A DNA stretch of 64,000 bases from Turnera subulata (lineage: Eukaryota; Streptophyta; Magnoliopsida; Malpighiales; Passifloraceae): assembly GCA_028386065.3 (NCBI GenBank), contig JAKUCV010002766.1, forward strand, positions 1-64,000. The letters are read 5' to 3'. The position numbers and the translations under genes were made by a program. Under the pieces are notes generated by a model that had not been told where the DNA came from, ran no database searches, and saw only the letters and a program-made list of their open reading frames with translations. Positions within the stretch are counted from its first letter, which is position 1. Each line of letters opens with the position of its first letter. Shown piece after piece: positions 22,710-33,615 of the stretch.

Positions 22710-23610
22710 AGTCAAAATTCTGTTGAGAAGCGGAAAGCTAATGGGAGCGAGAGGAGGGCTTTAAGAGGTAACCCTAACCCTTTAATTCGATTTTTGTTGG
22801 TGTTGTGTTGCTGTGATGCTATTGATAATGATGCTTTGATTGTTGTGTGATTCCATGTTAAAACTACGTGGCTTTGATCCCGGTCACTCGGGTACGTAGG
22901 TAGTCTCGGTCTGAAAACGGGATGCAACCCAAATTTTGTTTATGTGGTGTTATTGTGTGTTGTGTTGATGCTGTGATATCGCTGTGGTGTTGATATTGCT
23001 GTTGTGATACTGATATTGTTGTCATGATGCTGATATTGCTATTATGATGTTGGTGTTACTGTGATGTCGTCGAGCTACGAATTATGTTGTATTGTCGTGA
23101 TATTACTGTGATGTTGATATTGTGGTTGTGATATTAATATTCTGGCTTGGATATCAATATTGTTGTGGTAATATTAATGTCGGTGTGTTGTTGCTACATC
23201 ATTTGTTGTGTCGTGTGTGTTGTTATGATGCCATGTAAGAACTACATGAGTTTTGAATCCGGTCGCCGGAGTACGTAGGTGGATTCTAGTGGTGGAATCT
23301 CAGGCTCAATTATGAGTTCATTTTCTGTTTTGTTTTTGTTTTCGTTTCTTTTGTTTTGTTGTTGTGTTGTTTGTGCATGAGGCATGCAGGGATCTTCAAC
23401 TGCACACGATTTCGCCCCAACTTGGATGGGTGCCTAACACCTTCCCATCTGTGACGAACCCCCAAATCCTACATCTTTGGAATGCCATGACCGGTGGCTA
23501 TTGGTAATGGATATCAGGATTTTTTTCTGAATTTTGTCCTTCATAAAGTTCGGGTGGCGACTCCATTGATGTAGTGAGGGATTAAATTCATTTTTGGTCG
23601 GGTCCTCACA
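22710..23610 (+). repeat. Inverted copy of the Tat LTR 3' half
   Basis: From AGTCAAAATTCT at 22710 to GGTCCTCACA at 23610 it is the reverse complement of about 21358-20535, with indels. Matching landmarks are GGAAAGCTAATGGG, the ACCCTAACCCTTTAATTCGA stretch and the GGTGGCGACTCC phrase near the end. No primer site follows at 23611. Together with 20535-21358 it forms a palindrome with arms of about 0.8-0.9 kb. Confidence 0.85.
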
Positions 23611-23639
23611 GATACCAGTGTAAAAGGAGTGGAGCTGAA

Positions 23640-23900
23640 ATGGAATTAGGAAAAAATCCGTGGGGGCCTAAGTATTTGGAAGGTTCAAACTATCCTTGGG
23701 TAAGACGTTGAAAAGTTGTGGAAGGGAGTAAGAAGGAAGTACGAGGAGACGAACAAGTATTCTTGGCCAAGATGGCTTTGATATCAGTCGAAAAGTGGAG
23801 CCAAAACGAAACTAGGGAGAAACCTCGTGGAGGCATAAAAATTTGGAGGGTTCAAACCATCCTTGGCCGAGACGTTGAAAAGCTATCTAAGGGAAAGTAA
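23640..23900 (+). repeat. Imperfect direct duplication, about 165-bp period
   Basis: The segments around 23680-23735 and 23845-23900 share GGTTCAAAC(T/C)ATCCTTGG and GACGTTGAAAAG with the same order and spacing. They lie in the decayed LINE tail. Confidence 0.7.
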
Positions 23901-24361
23901 GAAGAAATTGGGGGAAGAATTTTCCAAACTCCTGCATGCATGAAGTATATGGCTAAGTTTTAAAGGTCTTGGTTCCAGGGTTTGAGTGTGGGGCTGGGTC
24001 AAGAGGAGAAGGATCGCTTGAAAACGGGGGCGAGTGTGGTGAAGATAAAAGAGTGGTGGGAAGGGAGGACGAGTTGGGTGGTGTACTAAACAGTGGTAGG
24101 TTTTTAGTGGATGGGATATGAGGATAATGTTTAGAAGGTGGGGGGTGGGTGTAGAGGAGTCAGAGAATTGAGGTTTAAAAACCAAGACACGTGATACAGT
24201 GTTCACTAACATGTCATGTGTTTGGGTATTGATGGTATTATGGTGAGAATGCGTAGGAGATGTAGTGGGGGATGATTAAGGAGGATGAGCAGTTTTAGGT
24301 TTGGGAGGGGGCGCCGGTTATAGACCTGTTGGAAGAAAAGTTTTGAGAGAGAGGTACGTAA

Positions 24362-25167
24362 CTAAGGGCCATATGGGAATTGAGCATCGTTATTATCAGA
24401 ATCAGAATCAGTAAAATCTGGGCACTCTTTAAAGCCATGACCTAAGCAGCCACATGCATAACAAAAGATAGAGAGATTGTCATATGTGATAGGGAAGGTA
24501 TAAACGGGAGAATCACCCACCTTACTAACAGTAGGCTTGTGGAGAAGCTTTGTCATGCAAGGGAGGACAAGAATCTTCACAAAACTGCCATGGCCCACCA
24601 TGCCTTTCCCATCAAAAGAGACAAAAGTTCCAATCTTTGAGGCTAGGGTTGTAAGGCTATCATTGGTACGTAGGCATATGGGAACATCATATAGTTTGAT
24701 CCAGAAACCACATTTAGTAATCGGCACCATGCCAAATTGTTCAACTCCACTAACTTGCTTGAGTAAAATAAGCCTCTTATCAAAAGGCCACGGTTCCCTT
24801 TTGAGAATACGCTGCACATCCTTTGCATTGTGGAGAGTAAGTAAGAACAGATGCTTATCAACCTGAGTGATATCTATTCCACGGCGGAAGGACCATAGGG
24901 TTTGCATTAAGGTAATGAAGGCCTTTGAGTTAAAAGATTTGTCGCCAAGAAGTTTTGCTTGAAGATAGTGATTGAGGGGATTGGAGGAAGAGGGTAGGTC
25001 GAAAAACACAACAAGGTTAGGGTCTGAAGGGTCATCAATCTGGTCCTTGCCTTTATCCTGCCCATGTCTGCCACTGCTAGCAGCTATTGCAACCTTTGCT
25101 GTCAGACTGAGATAGGGCGAGCACCTGGGGCCAAAAGCAATTACAAAAACACCACAATATGATGGAG
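24362..25167 (-). pseudogene. L1-type LINE ORF1 remnant (DUF4283 and CCHC knuckle)
   Basis: The minus-strand frame shows a DUF4283-like RNA-binding fold: KLLGDKSFNSKAFITLMQTL, then a WSFRRGIDI segment, then REPWPFDKRLILLKQ, then GFWIKLYDVPI. Near the end is a zinc knuckle, CYACGCLGHGFKEC (24480-24430). This order is typical of plant L1 ORF1, which coats LINE RNA. The frame stops with TAG just after the knuckle, shorter than usual, and the next 450 bp are Pro/Thr/Ser-rich in broken frames. Its start lies beyond the Athila LTR junction at 25168, so the true N-terminus is not known. A host CCHC protein is possible but less likely in this setting. Confidence 0.75.
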
Positions 25168-25705
25168 TGATGCACATGAAATATGCCTAGTTTTAGGCAT
25201 GATTTTTAGATATATTTGCTCTCATTTATCATGACTATATGTCTTACTTTGCATTATTTCATCACATTCCTTTAAATTCCATCCCTTACTGTATGATTAG
25301 TGATCCCAGTGCATTTCAAAGAATTTTTGAGGATTTTACTGTAGAATTCGAAGGAACAGCCTCTGCCACAGCATGAGCCTGTTTCAGAATCTTGAGAGCC
25401 TGTTGTTCATTATAGAATCAATAAAAGGCCACGAATCCTCCTCTAATCACAAGATATCCACTGGAACTTGATCCACAAGGTCTCCATGCCACCACACCAA
25501 TCGTAAGAGAAGCTGAAATCGATTGTAAGGAAGAATCAAGAAAGAGTGCAAACAGGCCCACCACAGGCTCAGCCTGTGGATTCTGCAGAAGACCAGAAAT
25601 GCGAAGAAAGAATATAAAATTCAGCCACTTGCAGAGCTTCACCACTTGCCGAACTTTCAATCCTGCAATCATAACCTGAGCATTTCAGAAGACTTTCTGT
25701 ATGGG
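25168..25705 (+). repeat. Truncated Athila LTR (same family as 28978-31039)
   Basis: It begins TGATGCACATGAAATATGCC and aligns with the first 0.55 kb of the LTR at 28978. It stops at ATGGG (25701-25705) where the Tat-2 LTR begins. The homologous LTR reads on from ATGGG into CACATGCC, so the stop is an insertion junction. It carries the palindrome CACAGGCTCAGCCTGTG at 25562-25578. Confidence 0.85.
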
Positions 25706-27283
25706 TGTGAATACCCGACCCAAAATCACTTGGGCCTATTCACCTTTCCTTTACACCTTCTTCATAACCATCATCCAACATCTTTGGAGTCGCCACCGAA
25801 ATTTTATTAAGGGACAAAAACTTGGGAAAAGCCCTTCATATGACTCCATTTAGGCAACTGGATAACGAACCAAAGAAGCTGGACCCGGGGATTCGTCATG
25901 GGTGGGAAGGTGTTAGGCACCCATCTATGTTGAGGCGAAACTTTGTGCAATTAGAGGATTTTGTATGCCTTGTGCAAGTGTGCAAGTGTGAGCACCAAAA
26001 CACATAATAACTGAATATTAAAAACAAAGGGAAGAAGAAGAAGATTGGGCTTGAGTTTCCACCACTAGAAATCGCCTACGTACCCCGGCGACCGGGTTCA
26101 AAGCCCACGTAGTTCTTGACATGGCATCACAACAGTCACATCATCATCAACATCAACATCTCAACAATAATTGGTCAGACAGAAAGGGATTAGGAGTACC
26201 TCTTGTAGCCCTCCTCTAGCTCCTTGGTTTTGGTTGTGCCTCCCACACAATTTCCTCCCACTCCTCAACTCAATCTTGGAGTTCTTCTTGATTTTCCCCT
26301 TTGCTGCCTACAGTGGATGATGCTACCTCGAAATTCTGCCAGAGGTTTGCCTATGGAACTATTTCTTAAGCTTGGAGAGATAGAGTTTCTCCAAGCTTCA
26401 AAGCTTTACGAAGACTGTTTGTGTAATAGCATCTGTGTCCCGAAATGTGTGAGGAGGGTCCTATTTATAGTGTTCTGGGTAGTCTAGGGGCGTGGACCAA
26501 CTTAATGATCAAGGTAATGGCAAAAAATCTGTGCCAAAACCGAGTAGAATCAGATTACGAGCGAAAATTGGGGAGAAAATGCGTTTCTTGGTGTGCATGA
26601 CCGCCATGGCCGGCGGTCATCCTATGGATGACAGCCAGGCCGGGCGGTCATGGGTGGAAGACCGCCCAGGCCACGTCTCACCCGTTCTTTCCTTTTTCGG
26701 TCCCGATTATCCCCTAATTCCTCCCTGATTGATCCTACCGCGTAATTAACCCCTAGACCGCCCAGAATCCTCTGCTTTCTTGATTACTACTCCTCTCAAT
26801 CATCTCCCAATTGACTAATTGCACATTGATTCCTCATTTTAAGCCAAAATCATACCCAAAATATTCTTGCTATTATGGAATGATTTAACTCTGAATTTCC
26901 ACGAAAATCAAAGCTAAATTTGTCTACAAGCAAGGTGTTAATGGGTTGTGCAACTCTGAAGAAAAGTCCACACCTTATTAAATTAGACCCTTATATTTAT
27001 CTTCAACCCAAGCATAAATATAATTGGGTTTAATAAATAAACAAGCACAAATTTAATGAGATAGAATAAATTTTAGCAATTTAGTCCTTAACATATCCTA
27101 TGATTAAATCGTCTCAATAATCCTAGGCATATAAAAAGTCTTAATTACTATAACGTATAAATTCTACTAAAATTAAACCCCATCCATGCTTCAACCCAAG
27201 ACTAACACATCAATGTTATTATTTAAACATGTGTGGAGTCTATTCTCAATATAAGTTTCATGGGTCAAATTTGGGTGTTCACA
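25706..27283 (-). repeat. 3' LTR of Tat-2 (1578 bp)
   Basis: The termini are TGTGAATACCCGACC (25706) and GGGTGTTCACA (27283). Like Tat-1 it has CTATTTATAG (26461-26470), and upstream of that a GACCGCC/GGCGGTC palindrome cluster at about 26598-26685. On the right it is joined to a polypurine tract and 3' UTR, so this is the 3' LTR of a minus-strand element inserted into the truncated Athila LTR. Confidence 0.83.
26461..26470 (-). promoter_or_regulatory. TATA box of Tat-2 LTR
   Basis: CTATTTATAG, same as in the Tat-1 LTR; transcription would run leftward. The GACCGCC cluster lies about 130-215 bp upstream. Confidence 0.6.
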
Positions 27284-28977
27284 GATGCCCCTCGTTGGTG
27301 AGTTTTTAAAACTTAAAGACGAAGGAACACAAGGAAGGAACAACAAAATTTGGATAACGAATGTGAGTGTTATGGACCAATGGTTGGAGCATCACATGCT
27401 CCACCTCGAGAATCATCTCATCCCGAGGTTTGCGATTGACTCATCTCATCTCTTGGTATTTTCTTGGTCCCAAGAGCTACCAGGAATCATCTCATCCCGG
27501 GGTTTCTTTTGGGATTTTCCTAGTCCCAAAAGTCATTAACAAAGGATCATCTCGCCTATGCTAACTAAGGATACTATCACCCTCCCGTGGGGATTTTGCG
27601 AAATAAGGATATTATCACCCTCTCGTGGGGGTTTTGCCAACTAAGGATATTATCACCCTCCCGTGGGGGTTTTGCCAACTAAGGAAATTATCACCCTCCC
27701 GTGGGGATTTTGCCAACTAAGGGTATTATCACCCTCCCGTGGGGATTTTGCCCACTAAGGATATTATCAGCCTCCCGTGGGGATTTTGCCGACTAAGGAT
27801 ATTATCACCCTCCCGTGGGGATTTTGCCGACTAAGGATATTATCACCCTCCCGTGGGGATTTTGCCAACTAAGGATATTATCACCATCCCGTGGGGATTT
27901 TGCCCACTAAGGATATTATCAACCTCCCCTGGGGATTTTGCCGACTAAGGAAATTATCACCCTCCCCAGGGGATTTTGCCGACTAAGGATATTATCACCC
28001 TCCCGTGGGGAATTTGCCGACTAAGGATAATATCACCCTCCCGTGGGGATTTTTCCAACTAAGGATATTATCACCCTCTCGTCGGGGTTTTGCCAACTAA
28101 GGATATTATCACCCTCCCGTGGGGGTTTTGCCAACTAAGGAAATTATCACCCTCCCGTGGGGATTTTGCCAACTAAGGATATTATCACCCTCCCGTGGGG
28201 ATTTTGCCCACTAAAGATATTATCAGCCTCCCGTGGGGATTTTGCCGACTAAGGATATTATCAGCCTCCCGTGGGGATTTTGCCGACTAAGGATGGGGAT
28301 TTTGCCGACTAAGGATATTATCACCCTCCCGTGGCGATTTTGCCGACTAAGGATAATATCACCCTCCCGTGGGGATTTTGCCAACTAAGGATATTATCAC
28401 CCACCCGTGGGGATTTTGCCAACTAAGGATATTATCACCCTCCCGTGGGGATTTTGCCCACTAAGGATATTATCAGCCTCCCGTGGGGATTTTGCCGACT
28501 AAGGATGTTATCACCCTCCCATGGGGATTTTGCCGACTAAGGATATTATCACTCTCCCCTGGGGATTTTGCCGACTAAGGATATTATCACCCTCCCGTGG
28601 GAATTTTGCCGACTAAGGATATTATCACCCTCCCGTGGGGATTTTGCCAACTAAGGATATTATCATCCTCCCATGGGGATTTTGCCAACTAAGGTTATTA
28701 TCACCCTCCCGTGGGGATTTTGCCAACTAAGGATATTATCACCCTCCCGTGGGGATTCTGCTAACTAGGATCATCTAACCTATGTTAACTAGGGATATTG
28801 TCGCCCTCCCGTGAGGATCTCATCTCATCTCGGGGGTCTTGGGATTTTCCTGGTCCCAGGAGCTACCGGGAATCTTCCCGTGGTTCATCTACATCATCTT
28901 GGTGCTCCTCTATGTCAGGACAACGTCCCTGGGATATCTATCGTGCAACATCTTCATCCACTCTACTTTAGGGGTAT
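27284..28977 (-). other. 3' UTR of Tat-2 with polypurine tract
   Basis: On the minus strand the end reads GAGGGGCATC, directly before the LTR start. The rest is a noncoding stretch dominated by a 38-bp minisatellite (27563-28761). On either side of that lie GATCATCTCATCCC-like words. It is broken at 28977 by the Athila-2 insertion, so the body of Tat-2 would lie beyond the far end of Athila-2 and is not seen. Confidence 0.7.
27563..28761. repeat. 38-bp minisatellite, about 31 copies
   Basis: The unit begins AACTAAGGATATTATCACCC and ends GTGGGGATTTTGCC. Copies differ by a few bases (AACT, GACT or CACT at the start; GTGGGG, CTGGGG or GTGGGGG in the middle). One shortened unit lies at about 28286-28312. 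Tandem repeats in the 3' UTR are known for Ogre/Tat elements. There are no unique spacers, so it is not a CRISPR array. Confidence 0.95.
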
Positions 28978-31039
28978 TGATGCATGTGAAATATGCATAG
29001 TTTAGGGCATAATTTTGGACGCAAATTGTTCTAAATTCATTATGATTACATGCCTCCTATGCAATATTCCACTATATTCTTCCAATTTCCATCATTTACT
29101 GTATGATTAGTGATTTCAGGTGCATTTCAATTAATTCAAGAGGATTTCATTGAAGAATGTGAAGATAAAGCATCAGCCACAACATCAGCCTGTTGCAGAA
29201 CCCTTGAGACTGTCCCTGAGGCTGTTGTTCATCGAGAATTCAATTGAAGGCCTCAAACCACCTTCAAATCACAAGATTTCCACTGAATATCGTTTCCCTA
29301 ACTTTGATCCAAGAAGTCCTCATGAGACCTCATCATCGGCAAAAGAAGCAGAAGTCAATCGAAAGGAAAGTTAGAGAAGAACTACAACAGCATCAGCCAC
29401 AACATCAGCCTGAGAGCCCTGCAAACCCAGAAATTGCAGAAGGAATATTGAATTTGCACCACTTGCACCACCTGCTCCACCAACATAAACAAACATTCTC
29501 CTGACTTCCCAGAGCACTTTCCAGGGAAAAAGGAATGGGCACATGCCACTCAGAGGGAATCTACCTTAAAAAAACAATTATCTTCTGCAAAGGAGCACCT
29601 TGGAACTTACAATCCACCAATCAACTTGCTGCCCATCACTCCTGTCCTGACAACACACGCTGGAAAACTGAACGCCCGTACTTTCCAGGAAGTTGGGAGG
29701 AAGAAGAACAGGAGAGCTGCACCTACAAAAGAGGAAGGGAGAAGACACGAAAGGGGGGAATCCCATTGATAAAGACACATCTCAACTTACAGAATTCCTG
29801 GAACAGAGGTGGGACCCAGCAGCACCAAGGGTCCATGGGAAATCACGGTTCTGCAGCCTTTCTGGGCAAAAACCGTGTCGTCCCTAACCTCTAGTTTGTT
29901 CACAAACACGATGCCAATCCATTCATCTATTTTTTCTATAACCTTGATTATGAACTAAACAACCCCTTCTTAGGTTGAAGGGGAAAGCATGTACTCGGTT
30001 TTTGCTAAATAAATTGCTCATGTTCTTAACCCTTTCTCTTGCTTTAGTTGTTGAGAACCTTCTCCATCTCTAGGTTCTGATCAAATCCATGGATGAACAC
30101 AGGTAGCTAGGTGAGGGACCAAAAGGAGAAACCATAGCTACTAGAACAACAACAACCAAACTCTTAGTTTTTAGCTTGTGATGAGGTTAGAAACTAATTG
30201 AGGAATTAGCCTCAACACCAATCTTAATCCCCTGAGTTTGACCAGTGCGAGAGCACATGGAAGATGAGAACCATGGGAGGCACCTGTGAGCGAAATCAAA
30301 TGGGTGCAATATAGGTTGAGAGCGCCTGCAAGAACCAATCTTATAATTGACTCCCTTGCTGTCAACAGTATCAGGCTGTGCCTAGCACAGCCTCATTCCG
30401 TGACAGCATAGTCAAGAGATGACACAACTCCAAGTTTGATTATTGATTGATTATTGGGTAGCATATTCTTAGTTTAGTAGCAGCCTGATGAAGGTCTAAA
30501 AGGAGAAGCCAGGAGTGCTAGACCTACAATAGTCAGCCTTAACTCCTTAAACATTCGAAAGAAGGTAGGGAGAGACTATGGGAATTCGCACCAACATTGA
30601 ACCTCATCCTTAAGTGGACGTCTACTCTAGTGACAGGGGTAGATGGAAGCTTAAGGAACTATTAATAAGATCGAAAGCCGTTGATAGTACCTTAGGTTGG
30701 GAGCCCCGACAAGACATCTAATTAGTCACAGCCTCATCCACAGGCTCAACCTGTGATGATGCTGTTGAGCAATTTATAAGCATAAATCCGGACATGTGGA
30801 CCACGAAAGCCTAAGAACTCACCATTTCTGATCTCCTCCTCGTTTAGATTGCTGTTATATTTACCTTACTACTCATTTTTAGTTTTAATCATTAATCTTC
30901 CAATCACTCTTGTTTAATTGTTTTCAAGTCTAGTTTGTCCGAAATTGAAGGAGAATAGATTGAACCCAGTCCCTGCGGATACGACCTTGATTTAAGTACT
31001 ATAACAACCTTGTGCACTTGCAGGATAGCACACGCATCA
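28978..31039 (+). repeat. 5' LTR of Athila-2 (2062 bp)
   Basis: It runs from TGATGCATGTGAAATATGC to ACACGCATCA, followed six bases later by the primer site. GGTAT (28973-28977) is the candidate left target duplication, but its partner is not visible. The LTR holds several copies of the family palindrome words AGGCT/AGCCT, including a perfect hairpin AGGCTGTGC-CTA-GCACAGCCT (30373-30393). Confidence 0.88.
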
Positions 31040-31045
31040 AGTTTT

Positions 31046-31063
31046 TGGCGCCGTTGCCGGGGA
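31046..31063 (+). promoter_or_regulatory. Primer-binding site of Athila-2 (tRNA-Asp type)
   Basis: TGGCGCCGTTGCCGGGGA is the standard Athila primer site, close to the LTR end at 31039. Confidence 0.92.
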
Positions 31064-31704
31064 CTGGCGCTTGAATTTTTTACTTTTTATTTCTGACTTA
31101 TTAGGCTTTTTATTACTTACCCCTTTCTTTTTCCAAGTTGGAGTTTTCAGGTGGTGCATGCCCCATGTTAGAATAGGTGCCCTACGCTAGAGGGGGGGTG
31201 AATAGCGTTTTATGGAAAAAATCAAAAACTTGCAGGAAATAATTGCGGAATTAAAAGAATGAAGGATACACCAAATTTTATACTGGTTCACACACACAAC
31301 TTGTGTGGCTAATCCAGTCCTCCGAGAGACTGTCTCGGAGATTTAACTATCTAAGTTAAGCTTCCGGGTGCTTAACAAACCGTTTACAGACCTAGAGCTC
31401 GAGTCACACGAAACTCTCCTTACTTGCTTGAAGGTACCTTACTTCAAGACTTTCCTCACAGAAAGAAAGAACCTCTCCCGATGAATTACAGCACGGGAAC
31501 TAACCTCCCAAATAATGTATGACAATAGAATATAACACTCAAAACAGAAACTCTTTCAAGAGTGGTTATTGAGCAACAATGTAAGCACTATAAGGCAACT
31601 CTCAATTTTCAAAGGTATTAGCTCATAAAAAGTGTATAAATGTTTTTCAATGTATGCTTGAATGTATGAAGAGTTGATATATTGGAAAGAGAGGTTTAAT
31701 GCCT

Positions 31705-31714
31705 GTATTTATAG
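31705..31714 (-). promoter_or_regulatory. TATA box of LTR-C
   Basis: GTATTTATAG on the plus strand gives CTATAAATAC on the minus strand. The palindrome array at 31810-32160 lies about 95-450 bp upstream, where an enhancer would be expected. Confidence 0.6.
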
Positions 31715-31809
31715 CTTCAAAAACTTATATGTCCGTTGGGAACAAGTTCTGAACACCTTTAGACAAGATAACATGCAAGATGGAAAGGGATTTTTGATAC
31801 TAACGGCAC

Positions 31810-32160
31810 AACATCGATGTTGGGTATCACAACATCGATGTTTGTCCATTGGATTTGAATTATTGAAGCCAACGGTCACTAAAACATCGATGTTTGCATA
31901 TCCAACATTGATGTTTTCAGGAACAACATCGATGTTTACAGTGCCAACATCGATGTTTTGGTGCTTCGCAAAAAAAATTATTGCAATGTTGATTTGTAAG
32001 AACATCGATGTTTAAACAGATAACATCGATGTTATTTTGCTGAATTGTCATAACATCGATGTTACGGTCACCAACATCGATGTTGTGGTGCTTCGCTAAA
32101 TTTTGGAAAAAAAACTTTAAAGATCAGAACATCGATGTTGGGGTACAAAACATCGATGTT
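31810..32160. repeat. Array of paired AACATCGATGTT palindromes in LTR-C
   Basis: Six pairs, each about 20-22 bp start to start. One unit is changed to AACATTGATGTT (near 31903). This is the same 12-mer as in the Copia-A leader. The spacers also share a weak theme (GTGCTTCGCTAAAT here, GGCTCGGCGAAAT near 48619). Confidence 0.92.
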
Positions 32161-32535
32161 TAGTGCTTAAAACTTGTTTTTGTGTTGGATGATTGGTGAA
32201 GTGATGCATGAGGAAACACCGATTTTGTTTGAGCTAATAACTTGGAAGATTTAAGTGTTAACCTTGTACAAATGAGTATACAAATGAGTTCTAAGTTCTA
32301 TTTCAATTCTTACGCCCTTCTTCACTTCTCAATTTGAGCTTTCTTGAGTGATTTCTTTTTGCTTGGATTGTTGTTATTGGTTTGTCAATATCAAAACCTG
32401 TGTGAAGTAAAACAGGCATAGCAACATAGTGTAACACCCCAAACCAGGAGCAAGAAGCCATCTCTAACCTTCCACCAGGAGATTGAAAAGGCAGCCCGCA
32501 AGTTCCGCAAGAAGAACAAGGAGAAACAGCACAAC

Positions 32536-33615
32536 ATGGCGGACAGACTCAATGAAGGAGCACACCCAGAGGTTGAACAGGCTCAGCCTGTGTGACCTTA
32601 CATCCCCATGTCCCAGCTCCTACAACCACCAACCACCATCATCCACAACAGCATAGCCATCCCAGATGTAGACGCCCCCCATGAAATCATAACAAACCTG
32701 CTCAGCATGTTGGAGAGGCGCACATTTAGAGGCTTATCCTCAAAAGATCCAAATTCACACTTGCAGAATTTTTTGCGGGTGTGTAGCACTGTAAACATAG
32801 CCGGGATGACCAAGGAGCAGCTGTATATGAGGGTATTCCCATTCTCACTCAGAGATGCAGCATTCGAATGGCATAACAACCATGAGGCATGCCATTTCAC
32901 AGATTGGGACAGCCTGGTCAGAGCTTTCTTGAAGGAGTACCACCCATCGAGCAAAGCTGCAAACTTAAGACAGCAGCTGATAGGATTTTCCCAGCGCCAT
33001 GATGAATCCATTCGTGATGCTTGGGAGCGATTCAAGTGATTGCTGAGTAGATGCCCAAACCATAGAATTGATGAGGCCGTACAGCTTGAGTAATTTTATT
33101 GCGGCCTGGGTGATGAAGACCAGAACACTCTCGAAAAAATGGCGAATGGTTCATTTCTGGACAAGGACTACAATGATGGAGTTGCCATTCTCGAGGCTCT
33201 GTCAAAAAGGAAAACCAAGATCAAAGGAGTTAAGGCCTCTGGAATAATTGGAGTGGACAGAGTAACCAAGCTGGAGGCAGAAATAGAAGCCCTCAGAAAG
33301 CAATTAGGGGCTGCTCACGTCAAGGCAGCCACATCCACAGCCTTAGATTGTGAAGGATGTGGGGGACCTCACAACACATCCAGTTGTCCCCTCTTTACCG
33401 AATGTGATTCTGAACAGGCTCACTACATCCAACAGAGGCAAGGACAGTATGAAAACACTTACAATCCTTCTTGGAGGAATCATCCAAATTTCTCCTGGAA
33501 AGCACCAAATGAAGAGAGAAATCCACCATAGCCCCAATTCCAGCGACAAAATCAAGGAGGACAGCCCCAGTACCAGAGACAGAACCAAGAAGGACAGCAA
33601 GGAAACAACACTGAC
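32536..33615 (+). pseudogene. Athila-2 gag
   Basis: One reading frame starts at ATG 32536, but it is broken by stops at 32593, 33037, 33091 and 33529. Several of these look like C-to-T changes of Arg or Gln codons. The gag domain is clear: FRGLSSKDPNSHLQNFLRVC, FPFSLRDAAFEWH, then LIGFSQRHDESIRDAWERFK. A zinc knuckle CEGCGGPHNTSSC follows near 33352-33390, then the YNPSWRNHPNFSW block shared with Athila-1. The palindrome word ACAGGCTCAGCCTGT (32577-32591) lies inside the start of the gene and encodes Gln-Ala-Gln-Pro-Val. Gag would form the particle shell. Confidence 0.87.

Larger units (their letters stand above)
23611..25167 (-). mobile_element. LINE (L1-type) fragment
   Basis: It contains the ORF1 remnant described at 24362-25167 and a noncoding or badly decayed tail to the left. 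It is cut on the right by an Athila LTR start (25168) and on the left by the Tat LTR arm (23610). ORF2 (endonuclease and reverse transcriptase) is absent and no poly(A) tail is visible. Confidence 0.65.
31166..32436 (-). repeat. Solo LTR-C (1271 bp) with target duplication CCCCA
   Basis: The block starts with TGTTAGAATAGG and ends with AGTGTAACA. It is flanked by CCCCA at 31161-31165 and 32437-32441. The minus orientation is inferred from the TATA box at 31705-31714 and from the C-run (ACCCCCCC when reversed) near one end, as in the Copia-B LTR end at 58709. It has no internal region, so it is a solo LTR left by LTR-LTR recombination. The C-run and the palindromes suggest a Sirevirus-like copia family. 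Confidence 0.85.

Noticed and set aside
24362..25177. Host gene encoding a CCHC zinc-finger protein
   Set aside because: DUF4283 plus CCHC with stops, no introns, and surrounded by truncated repeats; an L1 ORF1 remnant explains it better.
27563..28761. CRISPR-like array of regular repeats
   Set aside because: The 38-bp units are directly adjacent with no unique spacers, there are no cas genes, and the setting is a plant retrotransposon 3' UTR. It is a minisatellite.
30373..30393. MicroRNA precursor hairpin
   Set aside because: The stem is only 9 bp with a 3-nt loop, far too short for a plant miRNA precursor; it is one of the Athila palindrome words.
32598..33035. Minus-strand open frame of 145 codons
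   Set aside because: Exact antisense of the Athila-2 gag domain.
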